From NCBI RefSeq assembly GCF_000428145.1, contig NZ_ATZJ01000016.1, positions 1-64,000 on the forward strand: a DNA stretch of 64,000 nucleotides, in the 5' to 3' direction. Made by a program: the position numbers and the translations under genes. Shown here piece after piece: positions 19,375-28,124 of the stretch. Within the stretch, counting starts at the first letter, position 1; every line of letters begins with the position of its first letter. The stretch is from Chitinilyticum litopenaei DSM 21440. Its GTDB lineage: Bacteria > Pseudomonadota > Gammaproteobacteria > Burkholderiales > Chitinibacteraceae. The notes under the pieces were generated by a model. It ran no database searches. It was not told where the DNA came from and saw only the letters and a list, made by a program, of their open reading frames with translations.

Positions 19375-21099
19375 TCAGATGCGCTCCTTGACGTAGCGCC
19401 CCGGTGCCGGCTCGATTTCCGGGTATTGGGTGGTGCCGGTCTTTTTCGGTGCGGCAACCTGGGCGCCAGAGTGCTGGACCAGCCATTGCGTCCAGTCCTG
19501 CCACCAGCTGCCCGGACGCGATTCGGCCCCGGCAAACCACTCGTCGTGGTTCTGCGGCAGGTTTTCATTTACCCAGTAATTGCGCTTGTTGGTGGTCACC
19601 GGATTGATGGCGCCGGCAATGTGGCCGGATGCGCCCAGTACAAAGCGGATCGGCCCGCTGAAAATGCCGGTGGTACGGTAGGCGGATTGCCAGGGCACGA
19701 TGTGATCTTCCCGCGCGGCAAAAATGTAGGTGGGCAGATCAACCTTGGTCAGATCGATCGGCACCCCGCACAGGCTGAACGAATTCGGCTTGGTCAGGTT
19801 GTTTTCCAGATACATGTTGCGCAGGAAGAAGGTATGCATCGGCAGCGCCAGATTGGCGCCGTCGTTGTTCCAGTACAGCAGGTCAAACGGCGGCGGGGTC
19901 TGTCCCTTCAGGTAATTGTTGACGACGTAGTTCCAGATCAGGTCGTTGGCGCGCAGCGAGGCAAAGGTACGCGCCAGCTCCTTGCCCGATACCACGCCGC
20001 CGCGCGCGGTCTGGATTTCGCGCTGGATGACGGTGTTCCAGTCAAAGCAGTGGCGGATGTCGCCCGGCTCGGTATGGTCCAGCATCACCGTCATCAGGGT
20101 AATCGACTCGAACCAGTCCAGGCCGCGCGCCTTCATCACCGGCACGGTAGTGGAGACGATTTCGCCGCCAATGCAGAAGGACAGCACATTCATCTTCTCG
20201 ACCGCAGCGGCCTCGCGTACCACGCGCGCGGCTTCCAGTACGCCCTGCTCGATGTAGTCGTCCCAGCGCAGATGCCCCAGTTCCGGAGTGACGGACTTCC
20301 AGGACATCAGGTAGGTGGTGTAGCCCTGGCTGACGATGTAGCGCATCATGGAATTGTCGGGCTGCAGATCCATGATGTAGTACTTGTTCACGCACGGCGG
20401 CACAACCAGCACGGGCGTAGCGTAGACCTTGGCGGTGGAAGCCTTGTACTGGATCAGCTGGAACAGCTCGTTTTCGAAGATCACGCTGCCCGGCGTGATC
20501 GCCAGATTGCCGCCAACCTCGAATTTTTCCTCGTCGGTCATCGTGATCGTGCCGCGTTCCATATCGGCCAGCAGCTTCTTCATCCCTTCCTGCAGGCTTT
20601 CACCCTTGGTGTCGATGGCGCGCTTGAGGACTTCCGGATTGGTCAGGGCGAAATTGGCAGGGCTGATGGCATCGACAAACTGGCGGGTAAAGAAGGCAAC
20701 CTTTTCGCGGGTTGCTTCATCGGAGTGGCTGGTGTCGGCCAGATTCATCAGCCAGCGGCTGGTGATCAGGTAATTCTGCTTGATGTAATCGAACAGCGGG
20801 GCTTCCCATTCCGGCGCATTGAAGCGGCGGTCGCCCTTTTCGGTGCTCACCACGCTGGTTTGCGGCTTGGCCCCGATCAGGCCCAGCCACAGATCCATGT
20901 GCTGCTGGTAGTAGTTGGTATGGTGTTCCAGCCACTGGCCATGGTTCTGGCTGTAGTGCTGAATCAGATCGTGCAACAAGGTAACAGGCTGGACTGGAGC
21001 GGCATCCGGGGCGACCGAATTGATCCAGCCTTGCATCCATTGCTGGTTGGCGTCGGTCAGCTGTTTGAAAAATGCATCCAGGGCGGGGTTTGACAGCAC
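19375..21099 (-). CDS. phaC: Class I polyhydroxyalkanoate synthase
   Basis: The 574-residue enzyme polymerises hydroxyacyl-CoA into PHA granules. It has the conserved N-terminal region (EKGDRRFNAPEW about residues 88-100, NYLITSRWL), the lipase-like box SFCIGGE with catalytic Cys (about residue 309; the family consensus is G-x-C-x-G-G and here the first Gly is Ser), and the C-terminal DHIVPW and GASGHIAGAINP blocks carrying catalytic Asp and His. The start is taken as GTG at 21099 because GGAGAG lies 5 bases upstream and the N-terminus has the right length; an open frame runs on to 21753 but overlaps pbpG in antisense. Confidence 0.93.
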   Translation of the reverse strand: MLSNPALDAFFKQLTDANQQWMQGWINSVAPDAAPVQPVTLLHDLIQHYSQNHGQWLEHHTNYYQQHMDLWLGLIGAKPQTSVVSTEKGDRRFNAPEWEAPLFDYIKQNYLITSRWLMNLADTSHSDEATREKVAFFTRQFVDAISPANFALTNPEVLKRAIDTKGESLQEGMKKLLADMERGTITMTDEEKFEVGGNLAITPGSVIFENELFQLIQYKASTAKVYATPVLVVPPCVNKYYIMDLQPDNSMMRYIVSQGYTTYLMSWKSVTPELGHLRWDDYIEQGVLEAARVVREAAAVEKMNVLSFCIGGEIVSTTVPVMKARGLDWFESITLMTVMLDHTEPGDIRHCFDWNTVIQREIQTARGGVVSGKELARTFASLRANDLIWNYVVNNYLKGQTPPPFDLLYWNNDGANLALPMHTFFLRNMYLENNLTKPNSFSLCGVPIDLTKVDLPTYIFAAREDHIVPWQSAYRTTGIFSGPIRFVLGASGHIAGAINPVTTNKRNYWVNENLPQNHDEWFAGAESRPGSWWQDWTQWLVQHSGAQVAAPKKTGTTQYPEIEPAPGRYVKERI

Positions 21100-21310
21100 A
21101 ATTACTCTCCGTTGCGATAAGGGCAAAAACATTCTAGCAACCGGATGATGCAATGCAACATCAAGATTTGCTCGCAGTTGATGAAAGGCCAGTGAAAAAC
21201 TAAAGTCGCACTTCCAGTTTATTGCCATAAGCCTTGATTTGGCATGACATTTGCCGTTTTCATGCGTAAAATCAGGACTAACTGATACACGTTGTTTTTT
21301 GGAGTCGGCG

Positions 21311-22357
21311 ATGCGGAAAATCCTGCTTCGTACGTTTGCACTGGCGCTCAGTGCCTGCCTGGCCCTCAATGCACATGCCGCCAGCAGCAGCGAAAAGGCC
21401 GGCAGCAAGGCCAAAACGGTCAAAAAGCAGACCACCGCCAAACAGGTCAGCAACAAGAAGTCGTCCGCCGGCAAGAAGGTGACGATCACCAGCAGGAACA
21501 AAACTTCCATTAAAAAACAAGCGGTTGCCAAAGCGCGCCGCGATGTCGACGTAGCCCGCGTGGCCGCCCCGGTCTCGACACTGGACAATCCGGGGCTGCA
21601 GTCCGCCAACGCGCTGATCATCAATGCCAGCAATGGCCAGATCCTGTTCGAAAAGAACGCCGACAAGGCTACGCCGATTGCCTCGATCACCAAGCTGATG
21701 ACGGCAATGGTCGTGCTTGATGCCAGATTGCCACTGAATGAACTGCTGACCATCAGTCAGGAAGATGTCGACACACTGAAGCACACCACCTCCCGACTGC
21801 AAGTTGGCACCGAACTCACGCGCGGCGAAATGCTGCTGCTGGCGCTGATGTCATCGGAAAACCGCGCCGCCTCGGCGCTTGGCCGCCATTACCCCGGCGG
21901 ACGGGCCATGTTCCTCCAGCGCATGAACGAGAAAGCCTTTCAGCTGGGCATGACGCACACCCGCTTTGTCGACAGCAGCGGGCTGAATCCGGGCAATGTC
22001 TCCACGCCGCGCGATCTGGCACTGATGGTGAAGGCGGCAGCGCGCTACCCGGAAATCCAGCAGTTCTCCACCAGCAGCGAATACATCCTCACCTCGAATG
22101 TCAGCGGGCATGAAATGGCGTTTCGCAATACCAATCCGCTGGTGAAATCGGAAGACTGGGAAATCAATCTGACCAAGACCGGCTACATCAGCGAGGCCGG
22201 GCGCTGCCTGGTGATGCAGACCATGATCAATGGCATGCCGGTTGTCATGGTGCTGATGGATTCGGATGGCAAGTTCACCCGTGTCGGCGATGCACAACGC
22301 GTGCGCCGCTGGCTTGAACAATACAGCCCCCCCCTGCAAGCCCATCGCGCCGGCTGA
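21311..22357 (+). CDS. pbpG: D-alanyl-D-alanine endopeptidase (PBP7/PbpG-like)
   Basis: The 348-residue penicillin-binding protein has a signal peptide (residues 1-24, cleaved near AHA), a Lys-rich basic linker (about 30-80) and an S11 peptidase domain. The catalytic SxxK motif is SITK (Ser about 125), SxN is SEN (about 182) and KTG is at about 289. It cuts DD-crosslinks in periplasmic peptidoglycan. The ATG at 21311 is preceded by GGAG (21301-21304). The long Lys-rich N-terminal linker is unusual compared with E. coli PBP7 and could bind wall or nucleic acid polyanions. Confidence 0.9.
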   Translation: MRKILLRTFALALSACLALNAHAASSSEKAGSKAKTVKKQTTAKQVSNKKSSAGKKVTITSRNKTSIKKQAVAKARRDVDVARVAAPVSTLDNPGLQSANALIINASNGQILFEKNADKATPIASITKLMTAMVVLDARLPLNELLTISQEDVDTLKHTTSRLQVGTELTRGEMLLLALMSSENRAASALGRHYPGGRAMFLQRMNEKAFQLGMTHTRFVDSSGLNPGNVSTPRDLALMVKAAARYPEIQQFSTSSEYILTSNVSGHEMAFRNTNPLVKSEDWEINLTKTGYISEAGRCLVMQTMINGMPVVMVLMDSDGKFTRVGDAQRVRRWLEQYSPPLQAHRAG

Positions 22358-22391
22358 ACGCCCTCAGAGCTCTTGGCGCAAGCCACAAAAT

Positions 22392-22420
22392 AAAACAGGA
22401 CTCCACTGGAGTCCTGTTTT
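22392..22420. terminator. Rho-independent terminator between pbpG and the YjfB-like gene
   Basis: The perfect stem AAAACAGGACTCC / GGAGTCCTGTTTT with loop ACT is bidirectional and serves the two convergent genes. Confidence 0.9.
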
Positions 22421-22455
22421 TCATGCCCGAGCCGCTTAATGCAAGGTCGGCACGC

Positions 22456-22647
22456 TCAGGCGCGCACATCGATATTCTGACCAAGATGCGCGGGATTGAC
22501 ACTCGCCGGCCCCGGTGGTGCGGGCAACGCCTCCAGCAGGCTCAGCGCGCTTTGTGCCTGAATATCCATCGCCTTGCGCAGCACCAGGTTGGGGATCGCA
22601 TTGCCTGAGGTGGCATTGCTTGCCGCGTTGACCAAGGATGCATCCAT
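22456..22647 (-). CDS. YjfB-like putative motility protein
   Basis: The 63-residue protein begins MDASLVNAASNATSGNAIPN and ends NPAHLGQNIDVRA. The pattern of a short helix, a glutamine-containing second helix and a C-terminal LGxxIDxxA matches the YjfB family of small proteins found in flagellated bacteria. The ATG at 22647 follows GGGAG by 7 bases, which decides against the TTG at 22650. Function is unknown. With the flagellin-like gene at 44109 it suggests a motile organism. Confidence 0.65.
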   Translation of the reverse strand: MDASLVNAASNATSGNAIPNLVLRKAMDIQAQSALSLLEALPAPPGPASVNPAHLGQNIDVRA

Positions 22648-22751
22648 CAAGATTCTCCCTTTTCCATCACTATCCGCTTATATTACCGCGCTTTTTTCCG
22701 ACTCGCCGCAAGAATCGACAGACAGCCGCCCCGCTGCCGGACGCATCCTTG

Positions 22752-22757
22752 TAAAAT
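22752..22757 (+). promoter_or_regulatory. Possible -10 element of dnaE
   Basis: TAAAAT ends 6 bases before the dnaE ATG (22764), which would put transcription initiation at or next to the start codon. No -35 box is evident. Confidence 0.3.
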
Positions 22758-22763
22758 GCCGCC

Positions 22764-25700
22764 ATGACTACCCCTGCCTTCATCCATCTCCGCTTTCACT
22801 CCGAATTTTCCGTCACCGATGGCATCGTCCGCATCGACGATGCCATTGCCCGTGCCAAACAACTTGGCATGCCGGCCATCGGCAGCGCCGACCTGATGAA
22901 CCTGTTTGGCATGGTCAAGCATTACAAGGCCTGCCGCAGCGCCGGGATCAAACCGATTGTCGGCGTGGATGTCTGGATCGAAAACGAGGACGACCTCGCC
23001 GCTCCGACCCGCGTCCAGCTGATCTGCAAGAATCGCGCCGGCTACGGCCGGCTGTGCGAGCTGCTCACCCGCGCCTATCTGGAAAACCAGCAGCGCGCAC
23101 AGGCCGAACTGAAAAAGGCCTGGCTGCTGGATGGCGACAATAGCGGGCTGATCTGCCTGTCGGGCGCGCATCAGGGTGACATCGGCCAGGCCTTGCTGGC
23201 CGGCAACGATGCACTGGCCGAAGAGCTCGCCGACTGGTGGTCGCAACGCTTCCCCGCTTCTTTCTATCTGGAATTGCAACGCTCCGGCAAGCCGGAATGC
23301 GAAGCCAGCATACAGGGCCACCTATGGCTCGCCGGCCAAATGGGGCTGCCGGTTGTAGCTACACACCCCATACAATTCATGGACCCGGATGACTTCAAGG
23401 CGCATGAAGCGCGCTGCTGCATCGCACAGGGTTATGTGATGGCCGACAAGCGCCGACCCAGGCTCTTTACCGAAGAACAGTATTTCAAGACGCCGGAGCA
23501 GATGGCCGAGCTGTTCGCCGACATCCCCGAAGCCCTGGCCAATACCGTCACCATTGCCCAGCGCTGCAACCTGAACGTGCAGCTGGGCAAGAACTTCCTT
23601 CCCGACTTCCCGACGCCGGAAGGCATGACACTGGACGACTATCTGGTGCATCTGGCCAAGGAAGGCCTGGAAAAACGCCTCGCCCAGCTCTACCCGGACG
23701 AGGAAAAGCGCAATGCCGAGCGCCCGCGCTATCTGGAGCGCCTCAAGTTCGAAACCGACACCATCATCCAGATGGGCTTCCCCGGCTACTTCCTCATCGT
23801 TGCGGACTTTATCGTCTGGGGCAAGCAGAACGGCTGCCCGGTCGGCCCCGGCCGCGGCTCGGGTGCGGGCTCGCTGGTGGCCTACGCACTGGGCATTACC
23901 GACATCGATCCAACCGCCTACGCCCTGCTGTTCGAGCGCTTTCTGAACCCCGAACGCGTGTCGATGCCCGACTTTGACATCGACTTCTGCCAGGACAACC
24001 GCTGGCGCGTGATCGAATACGTGCGCGAGAAATACGGCGCCGAGGCCGTAAGCCAGATTGCGACCTTTGGCACCATGGCCGCCAAGGCCGTGGTGCGCGA
24101 CGTCGGCCGCGTGCTCGATCTGCCCTACATGTTCTGCGACGGGCTGTCCAAGCTGATTCCGGCGGCGCCCGGCAAGCACTTCAGCCTCGATGATGCCTAC
24201 GAGATGGTGCCGGAACTGAAGGAGCGCGTCGACAACGAGGACGAAGTCAAACAGCTGTGGGAGCTGGCGAAAAAGCTCGAAGGCATGACGCGCAATATCG
24301 GCATGCATGCCGGCGGCGTCCTGATTGCACCGGGCAAGATCACCGACTTCTGCCCGGTCTATCAGGCCAGCGGCGCCGACGCCTCGCCGGTGTCGATGCT
24401 CGACAAGGATGACGTTGAACAGATCGGCCTGGTGAAGTTCGACTTTCTGGGCCTGCGAAACCTGACGATTATCGAACTTGCGCTGCAGTACATCCAGAAG
24501 CAGACCGGCGAATACCTTGACCTGATGAGTCTGGGTTTTGAAGACCAGGCCGCGTATCAGGTCTTCCGCGATGCCAACACCACCGGCGTTTTCCAGGTGG
24601 AATCGGACGGCATGAAACGCCTGCTGGAAAAGCTGCAGCCCGACCGTTTCGAAGACATCATCGCGGTGCTGGCGCTTTATCGCCCAGGCCCGCTGGGCTC
24701 GGGCATGGTCGACACCTTCATCAACCGCAAGAAGGGCCTGGAAGAGCCCGACTACTTCCACCCCGACCTGGAAAAATGCCTGGAGCCGACCTACGGCGTG
24801 ATCGTGTACCAGGAACAGGTGATGCAGATCTCGCAGATCATCGGCGGCTACACGCTGGGTGGCGCCGACATGCTGCGCCGCGCCATGGGCAAGAAAAAGC
24901 CCGAGGAAATGGCCAAGCACCGCAGCACCATTGCCGAGGGCGCGGCGAAAAAGGGCTACGACCCGGCACTGGCCGAGATGCTGTTCGACCTGATGACCAA
25001 GTTCGCCGAGTACGGCTTCAACAAGTCGCACACGGCGGCCTATGCGGTGGTCAGCTATCACACCGCCTGGCTCAAGGCGCATTACCCGGCCGCCTTCATG
25101 GCCGCGACCATGTCGTCCGAACTCGACAACACCGACCAGCTGAAGATTTTCTACGATGACTGCGTCGAGAAAAACCGGCTGGAATTGCTGGCGCCGGATG
25201 TGAACCAGAGCTTTTACCGCTTTGTCCCGGTGGGGAAGACCCAGATTCGCTACGCACTGGGCGCCATCAAGGGCGTCGGCGAAGGCGCGATCGAGATGAT
25301 CGTGAAAGAACGCGAGGCCAACGGCCCGTTCACCGATCTTTACGACTTCTGCCGGCGCACCGACAAGAAGGAAGTCAACAAGCGCGTCATCGAAGCGCTG
25401 ATCCGTGGCGGCGCCTTCGACAGCATTGACGATCACCGCGCGCGCCTGCTGGCCAATGTCGAACAAGCCATGTCGCTGGCGGAGACTGAGGCCGCCAACC
25501 GCAATCAGGGCTCGCTGTTCGATTTGCTCGAAGACGATGCCACACCGGGTGTCGAGATGATCGAAGTGCCGCGCTGGGACGACAAGATCAAGCTCGCCGA
25601 AGAAAAAACCGCAATCGGCTTCTACCTTTCCGGCCACCCCTTTGATGCGCACGCCAAGTCGATACGCCCCTTCCTGAAAAACCGCCTCGATCGCCTGCAA

Positions 25701-26210
25701 CCCAAGAAGGAACTGCAAACGATTGCCGGCATCGTCAGCGGCCTGCGCATCAAGGACGGTGATCGGGGACGCATGGCCTTCGTGCAGATCGACGATGGTC
25801 ACGGCAAGCTGGAAGTATCGGTATTCAGCGAGGTCTACGAGGCCAATCGCAACAAGCTGCGCACGGATGCGCTGCTGGTCATCGAAGGCAAGATCAGCGA
25901 AGACCGCTTCAACGGCGGCGTGCGCGTCATCGCCGAGCGCATCTTCGATATTGCTGAAGCACGCAGCCGCTTTGCCCGCAGCCTGGAACTGGCCATCAAG
26001 CCCCCGCAAGCGGACAGCCGCGCGCTGCAGGCCCGGCTTGCGCCTTACCGCAGCGACTATGGCTGCAGCGTGGTGGTGAACTACCAGAACAGCCAGGCTG
26101 CCTGCCAGGTCCGGCTCGCGCCCGAGTGGCAAATCCTGCTTGACGAGGAACTATTGGGCAACCTGCAGCAGTGGCTTGGTGAAGGACAGGTCCGGGTTGT
26201 CTATCAGTAA
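22764..26210 (+). CDS. dnaE: DNA polymerase III alpha subunit
   Basis: The 1148-residue replicative polymerase has an N-terminal PHP domain (FIHLRFHSEFSVTDG, residues 5-19), the palm with catalytic aspartates in PDFDIDFCQDNR (about 400-411), PGRGSGAGSLVAY, the fingers/HhH region, and a C-terminal OB fold (about 985-1060). It synthesises the bulk of chromosomal DNA with the beta clamp. Length fits proteobacterial DnaE1. It reads without interruption and is followed by a MITE-like element 46 bases after the stop. Confidence 0.97.
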   Translation: MTTPAFIHLRFHSEFSVTDGIVRIDDAIARAKQLGMPAIGSADLMNLFGMVKHYKACRSAGIKPIVGVDVWIENEDDLAAPTRVQLICKNRAGYGRLCELLTRAYLENQQRAQAELKKAWLLDGDNSGLICLSGAHQGDIGQALLAGNDALAEELADWWSQRFPASFYLELQRSGKPECEASIQGHLWLAGQMGLPVVATHPIQFMDPDDFKAHEARCCIAQGYVMADKRRPRLFTEEQYFKTPEQMAELFADIPEALANTVTIAQRCNLNVQLGKNFLPDFPTPEGMTLDDYLVHLAKEGLEKRLAQLYPDEEKRNAERPRYLERLKFETDTIIQMGFPGYFLIVADFIVWGKQNGCPVGPGRGSGAGSLVAYALGITDIDPTAYALLFERFLNPERVSMPDFDIDFCQDNRWRVIEYVREKYGAEAVSQIATFGTMAAKAVVRDVGRVLDLPYMFCDGLSKLIPAAPGKHFSLDDAYEMVPELKERVDNEDEVKQLWELAKKLEGMTRNIGMHAGGVLIAPGKITDFCPVYQASGADASPVSMLDKDDVEQIGLVKFDFLGLRNLTIIELALQYIQKQTGEYLDLMSLGFEDQAAYQVFRDANTTGVFQVESDGMKRLLEKLQPDRFEDIIAVLALYRPGPLGSGMVDTFINRKKGLEEPDYFHPDLEKCLEPTYGVIVYQEQVMQISQIIGGYTLGGADMLRRAMGKKKPEEMAKHRSTIAEGAAKKGYDPALAEMLFDLMTKFAEYGFNKSHTAAYAVVSYHTAWLKAHYPAAFMAATMSSELDNTDQLKIFYDDCVEKNRLELLAPDVNQSFYRFVPVGKTQIRYALGAIKGVGEGAIEMIVKEREANGPFTDLYDFCRRTDKKEVNKRVIEALIRGGAFDSIDDHRARLLANVEQAMSLAETEAANRNQGSLFDLLEDDATPGVEMIEVPRWDDKIKLAEEKTAIGFYLSGHPFDAHAKSIRPFLKNRLDRLQPKKELQTIAGIVSGLRIKDGDRGRMAFVQIDDGHGKLEVSVFSEVYEANRNKLRTDALLVIEGKISEDRFNGGVRVIAERIFDIAEARSRFARSLELAIKPPQADSRALQARLAPYRSDYGCSVVVNYQNSQAACQVRLAPEWQILLDEELLGNLQQWLGEGQVRVVYQ

Positions 26211-26256
26211 TGCAAGGCCTGCCACTGCGCCTTACCACCTGAACGGGCCCAGCCAG

Positions 26257-26536
26257 GCGTTGTTGATGGTTGATTGACTCTTACGCGATGGGCTATGTTG
26301 CCTCAGGCAAGGCAGTCATCACGCCGCAGTGCTGGCACGTTCAGCGGCGAACACGCTGCAACCAGGCAACATTACGCACCACGGCAAACTGGCGGTACTG
26401 CCCTGCGGGCGATGGGCTCTTTTGCCCCATTACGGCGTTATTTGCCACTGACAGTATTCGTACTGCGGCGTGGCAAATGCCTGGTACTCAGGCAAAATAG
26501 CCCATCGCGTAAAAATTAATCAAACCTCAACAGAGC
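26257..26536. mobile_element. MITE-like element, 280 bp, no transposase
   Basis: The left end GCGTTGTTGATGG and right end CCTCAACAGAGC are imperfect inverted copies, and the similarity between the two ends runs for about 80 bases (through ACGCGATGGGCTAT and TTGCC). Flanks are CCAG on the left and CTAG on the right. Inside, bases about 26407-26510 form a second large hairpin shared with the copy at 60822-61084, of which the right half is nearly identical. A small open frame inside has no family resemblance and is not called a gene. The parental transposase is not in the window. Confidence 0.75.
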
Positions 26537-26541
26537 CTAGC
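26536..26541. repeat. Left target-site duplication of the IS481-family element
   Basis: CCTAGC, repeated at 27613-27618. It overlaps the CTAG at the right border of the MITE. The pattern NCTAGN is the known target of Bordetella IS481. Confidence 0.85.
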
Positions 26542-27612
26542 TGTCTGGTCTCGGATCATAATTTACCTCTCCGCAGTTGGCGACTCTATCTGGCACGTTC
26601 GGTTTTGGGTACGCTCTGCACGTCGATCTCCAGGTCAGGCCAATGAATCTCCGTCTGCACGGGCGCGCCCGTACCACTCCGGCTGTTCGTGCCGAAATCC
26701 AGGCCGCGCCGGCCGCCATCACCGATGCCGAACTGGCACGCCGCTATGGTGTCAGCAAGCCCACCATTGCCAAATGGCGCCGACGCAGCTCGGTGCACGA
26801 TGAATCACACACCGCGCATCATCTGCAAACCACACTGACACCCGCCCAAGAGTGCGTCGTCGTCGAACTCCGCAAGCTGCTGCATCTGGCTCTGGATGAC
26901 TTGCTGGTTGTCGTGCGCGAATTCCTTAATCCCTCGGTCTCGCGAGCCGGCCTTGGCCGTTGCCTGGCCCGCCATGGCGTCAGTCGCCTGCGGGACCTCG
27001 AGCCACCGGCATGCCCGGACAAGGGGAAGCCGTTCAAAGCTTATGAACCCGGGTTTGTGCATGTGGATGTGAAGTACCTGCCGCAAATGCCGGATGAAAC
27101 GGCGCGACGCTATCTGTTTGTTGCCATTGATCGTGCCACCCGCTGGGTATTCGTGCAGATCCGGCCGCACAAGACGGCGGCAGCGGCACAGGCATTTCTG
27201 GCCGCCTTGAACAAGGCTGCGCCGTTTCGGATTCGTACAGTGCTGAGCGACAACGGCAGCGAGTTCACGGATCGGCTGTTCAACAAGCAAAAGCAGGCCA
27301 GTGGCGAACATGAGTTCGACCGGCTGTGTGCCGCACTGGGCATCGAACATCGCCTGACGAAACCACGCCATCCGCAAACCAATGGGATGGTGGAGCGCTT
27401 CAATGGCCGGATCAGCGAGGTGCTGGCCACGCACCGCTTCAACTCGGCGGAGGATCTGGCGCAGACGCTGACGCGTTATGTCTGGCTCTATAACCAGCAT
27501 TTGCCACAGCGGGCGCTACAGCACCAATCCCCCCTTCAAGCGATGAAGCATTGGCAGAAGCAAAGGCCCGAGCTATTCAAAAAGCGTGTAATCAATCGAG
27601 CGGGACTGGACA
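26542..27612 (+). mobile_element. IS481-family insertion sequence, 1071 bp
   Basis: The terminal inverted repeats begin TGTCTGGTCTCGG on the left and, read from the right end, TGTCCAGTCCCGC. They start with TGT as is usual for IS481. The element is flanked by the 6-bp duplication CCTAGC and carries one transposase gene. Its length is close to the 1.05 kb of Bordetella IS481. The intact ends and intact gene suggest a recent or active insertion. Confidence 0.9.
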
Positions 27613-27617
27613 CCTAG
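26643..27617 (+). CDS. IS481-family transposase
   Basis: The 324-residue DDE transposase begins MNLRLHGRARTTPAVR, as in IS481 relatives, followed by a helix-turn-helix (AELARRYGVSKPTIAKWRRR, about residues 28-47) and an rve integrase core. Catalytic residues visible are Asp in HVDVKYLPQ (about 141), Asp in VLSDNGSEF (about 201) and Glu in TNGMVERFNGRISE (about 247). The TAG stop at 27615-27617 lies wholly in the flanking target duplication, so it is supplied by the insertion site. An upstream TTG at 26577 is a possible but less likely start. Confidence 0.93.
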   Translation: MNLRLHGRARTTPAVRAEIQAAPAAITDAELARRYGVSKPTIAKWRRRSSVHDESHTAHHLQTTLTPAQECVVVELRKLLHLALDDLLVVVREFLNPSVSRAGLGRCLARHGVSRLRDLEPPACPDKGKPFKAYEPGFVHVDVKYLPQMPDETARRYLFVAIDRATRWVFVQIRPHKTAAAAQAFLAALNKAAPFRIRTVLSDNGSEFTDRLFNKQKQASGEHEFDRLCAALGIEHRLTKPRHPQTNGMVERFNGRISEVLATHRFNSAEDLAQTLTRYVWLYNQHLPQRALQHQSPLQAMKHWQKQRPELFKKRVINRAGLDT

Positions 27618-27618
27618 C
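27613..27618. repeat. Right target-site duplication of the IS481-family element
   Basis: CCTAGC, identical to 26536-26541; it contains the transposase stop codon. Confidence 0.85.
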
Positions 27619-27630
27619 AAGGGGTGAACA

Positions 27631-27906
27631 ATGCCGGCGTTGCATTTTCAGGTTTATGGCAGCGTCCAGGGGGTGGGCTTTCGCTATGCCACCCAGTGCG
27701 AGGCGCTGCGACTCGGACTGAATGGCTGGGTGCGCAACCGGCGCGATGGCAGCGTGGAGATCCACGCGGAAGGCGAGGCCGAAGCGCTGGGCAGGCTGGC
27801 GGACTGGTTGCAGCATGGCCCGGCCACCGCGCGCGTGAGCCGGGTCGAGCAATCGGAAGCGCGTACCGAGGGGCATGGCGGCTTTCTAGAGCGCCCGACG
27901 GGCTGA
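27631..27906 (+). CDS. acyP: Acylphosphatase
   Basis: The 91-residue protein hydrolyses acyl phosphates. It has the family pattern YGSVQGVGFRY with catalytic Arg18 and GWVRNRRDGSVE with Asn36. The length is standard. It starts 13 bases after the right duplication of the IS481 element, so its original promoter may have been displaced by the insertion; an RBS AGGGGTG lies 5-11 bases before the ATG. Confidence 0.93.
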   Translation: MPALHFQVYGSVQGVGFRYATQCEALRLGLNGWVRNRRDGSVEIHAEGEAEALGRLADWLQHGPATARVSRVEQSEARTEGHGGFLERPTG

Positions 27907-28061
27907 ACCGAGGGGGCGCGGGTTGGCGGGCGCCGTAACGATGCAAGTGCCCTCTTTTGTCCTTTCTTGCCTCCCCACGCTTTTGGCAGCGGCAAACGGT
28001 TGCGTGCCAGTCAGCAGCCCTTACCCGCCTCGCATTCCTGGCGGCACTCAGCATAGCCCTG

Positions 28062-28112
28062 GGGAGTATTAACCCACAACGCCTTATCTGCAATGGCTAC
28101 AGGGCAATACCT
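28062..28112. repeat. REP-like palindrome copy d
   Basis: AGTATTAACCCACAACGCC on the left and AATGGCTACAGGGCAATACC (AATGGCTACAGG then GCAATACC) on the right. It lies between the convergent acyP and hydrolase genes. Confidence 0.55.
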
Positions 28113-28124
28113 GCTGGACCTGAC

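Noticed and set aside
21099..21753. Extension of the phaC frame to 21753
   Set aside because: It overlaps pbpG in antisense and lacks an RBS; the GTG at 21099 with GGAGAG upstream gives the family length.
23349..23385. Sequence in dnaE resembling the REP-like repeat
   Set aside because: It encodes LPVVATHPIQF, a conserved DnaE block, so the resemblance is chance.
23322..26132. 936-codon open frame opposite dnaE
   Set aside because: Antisense shadow of the polymerase gene; no recognisable protein.
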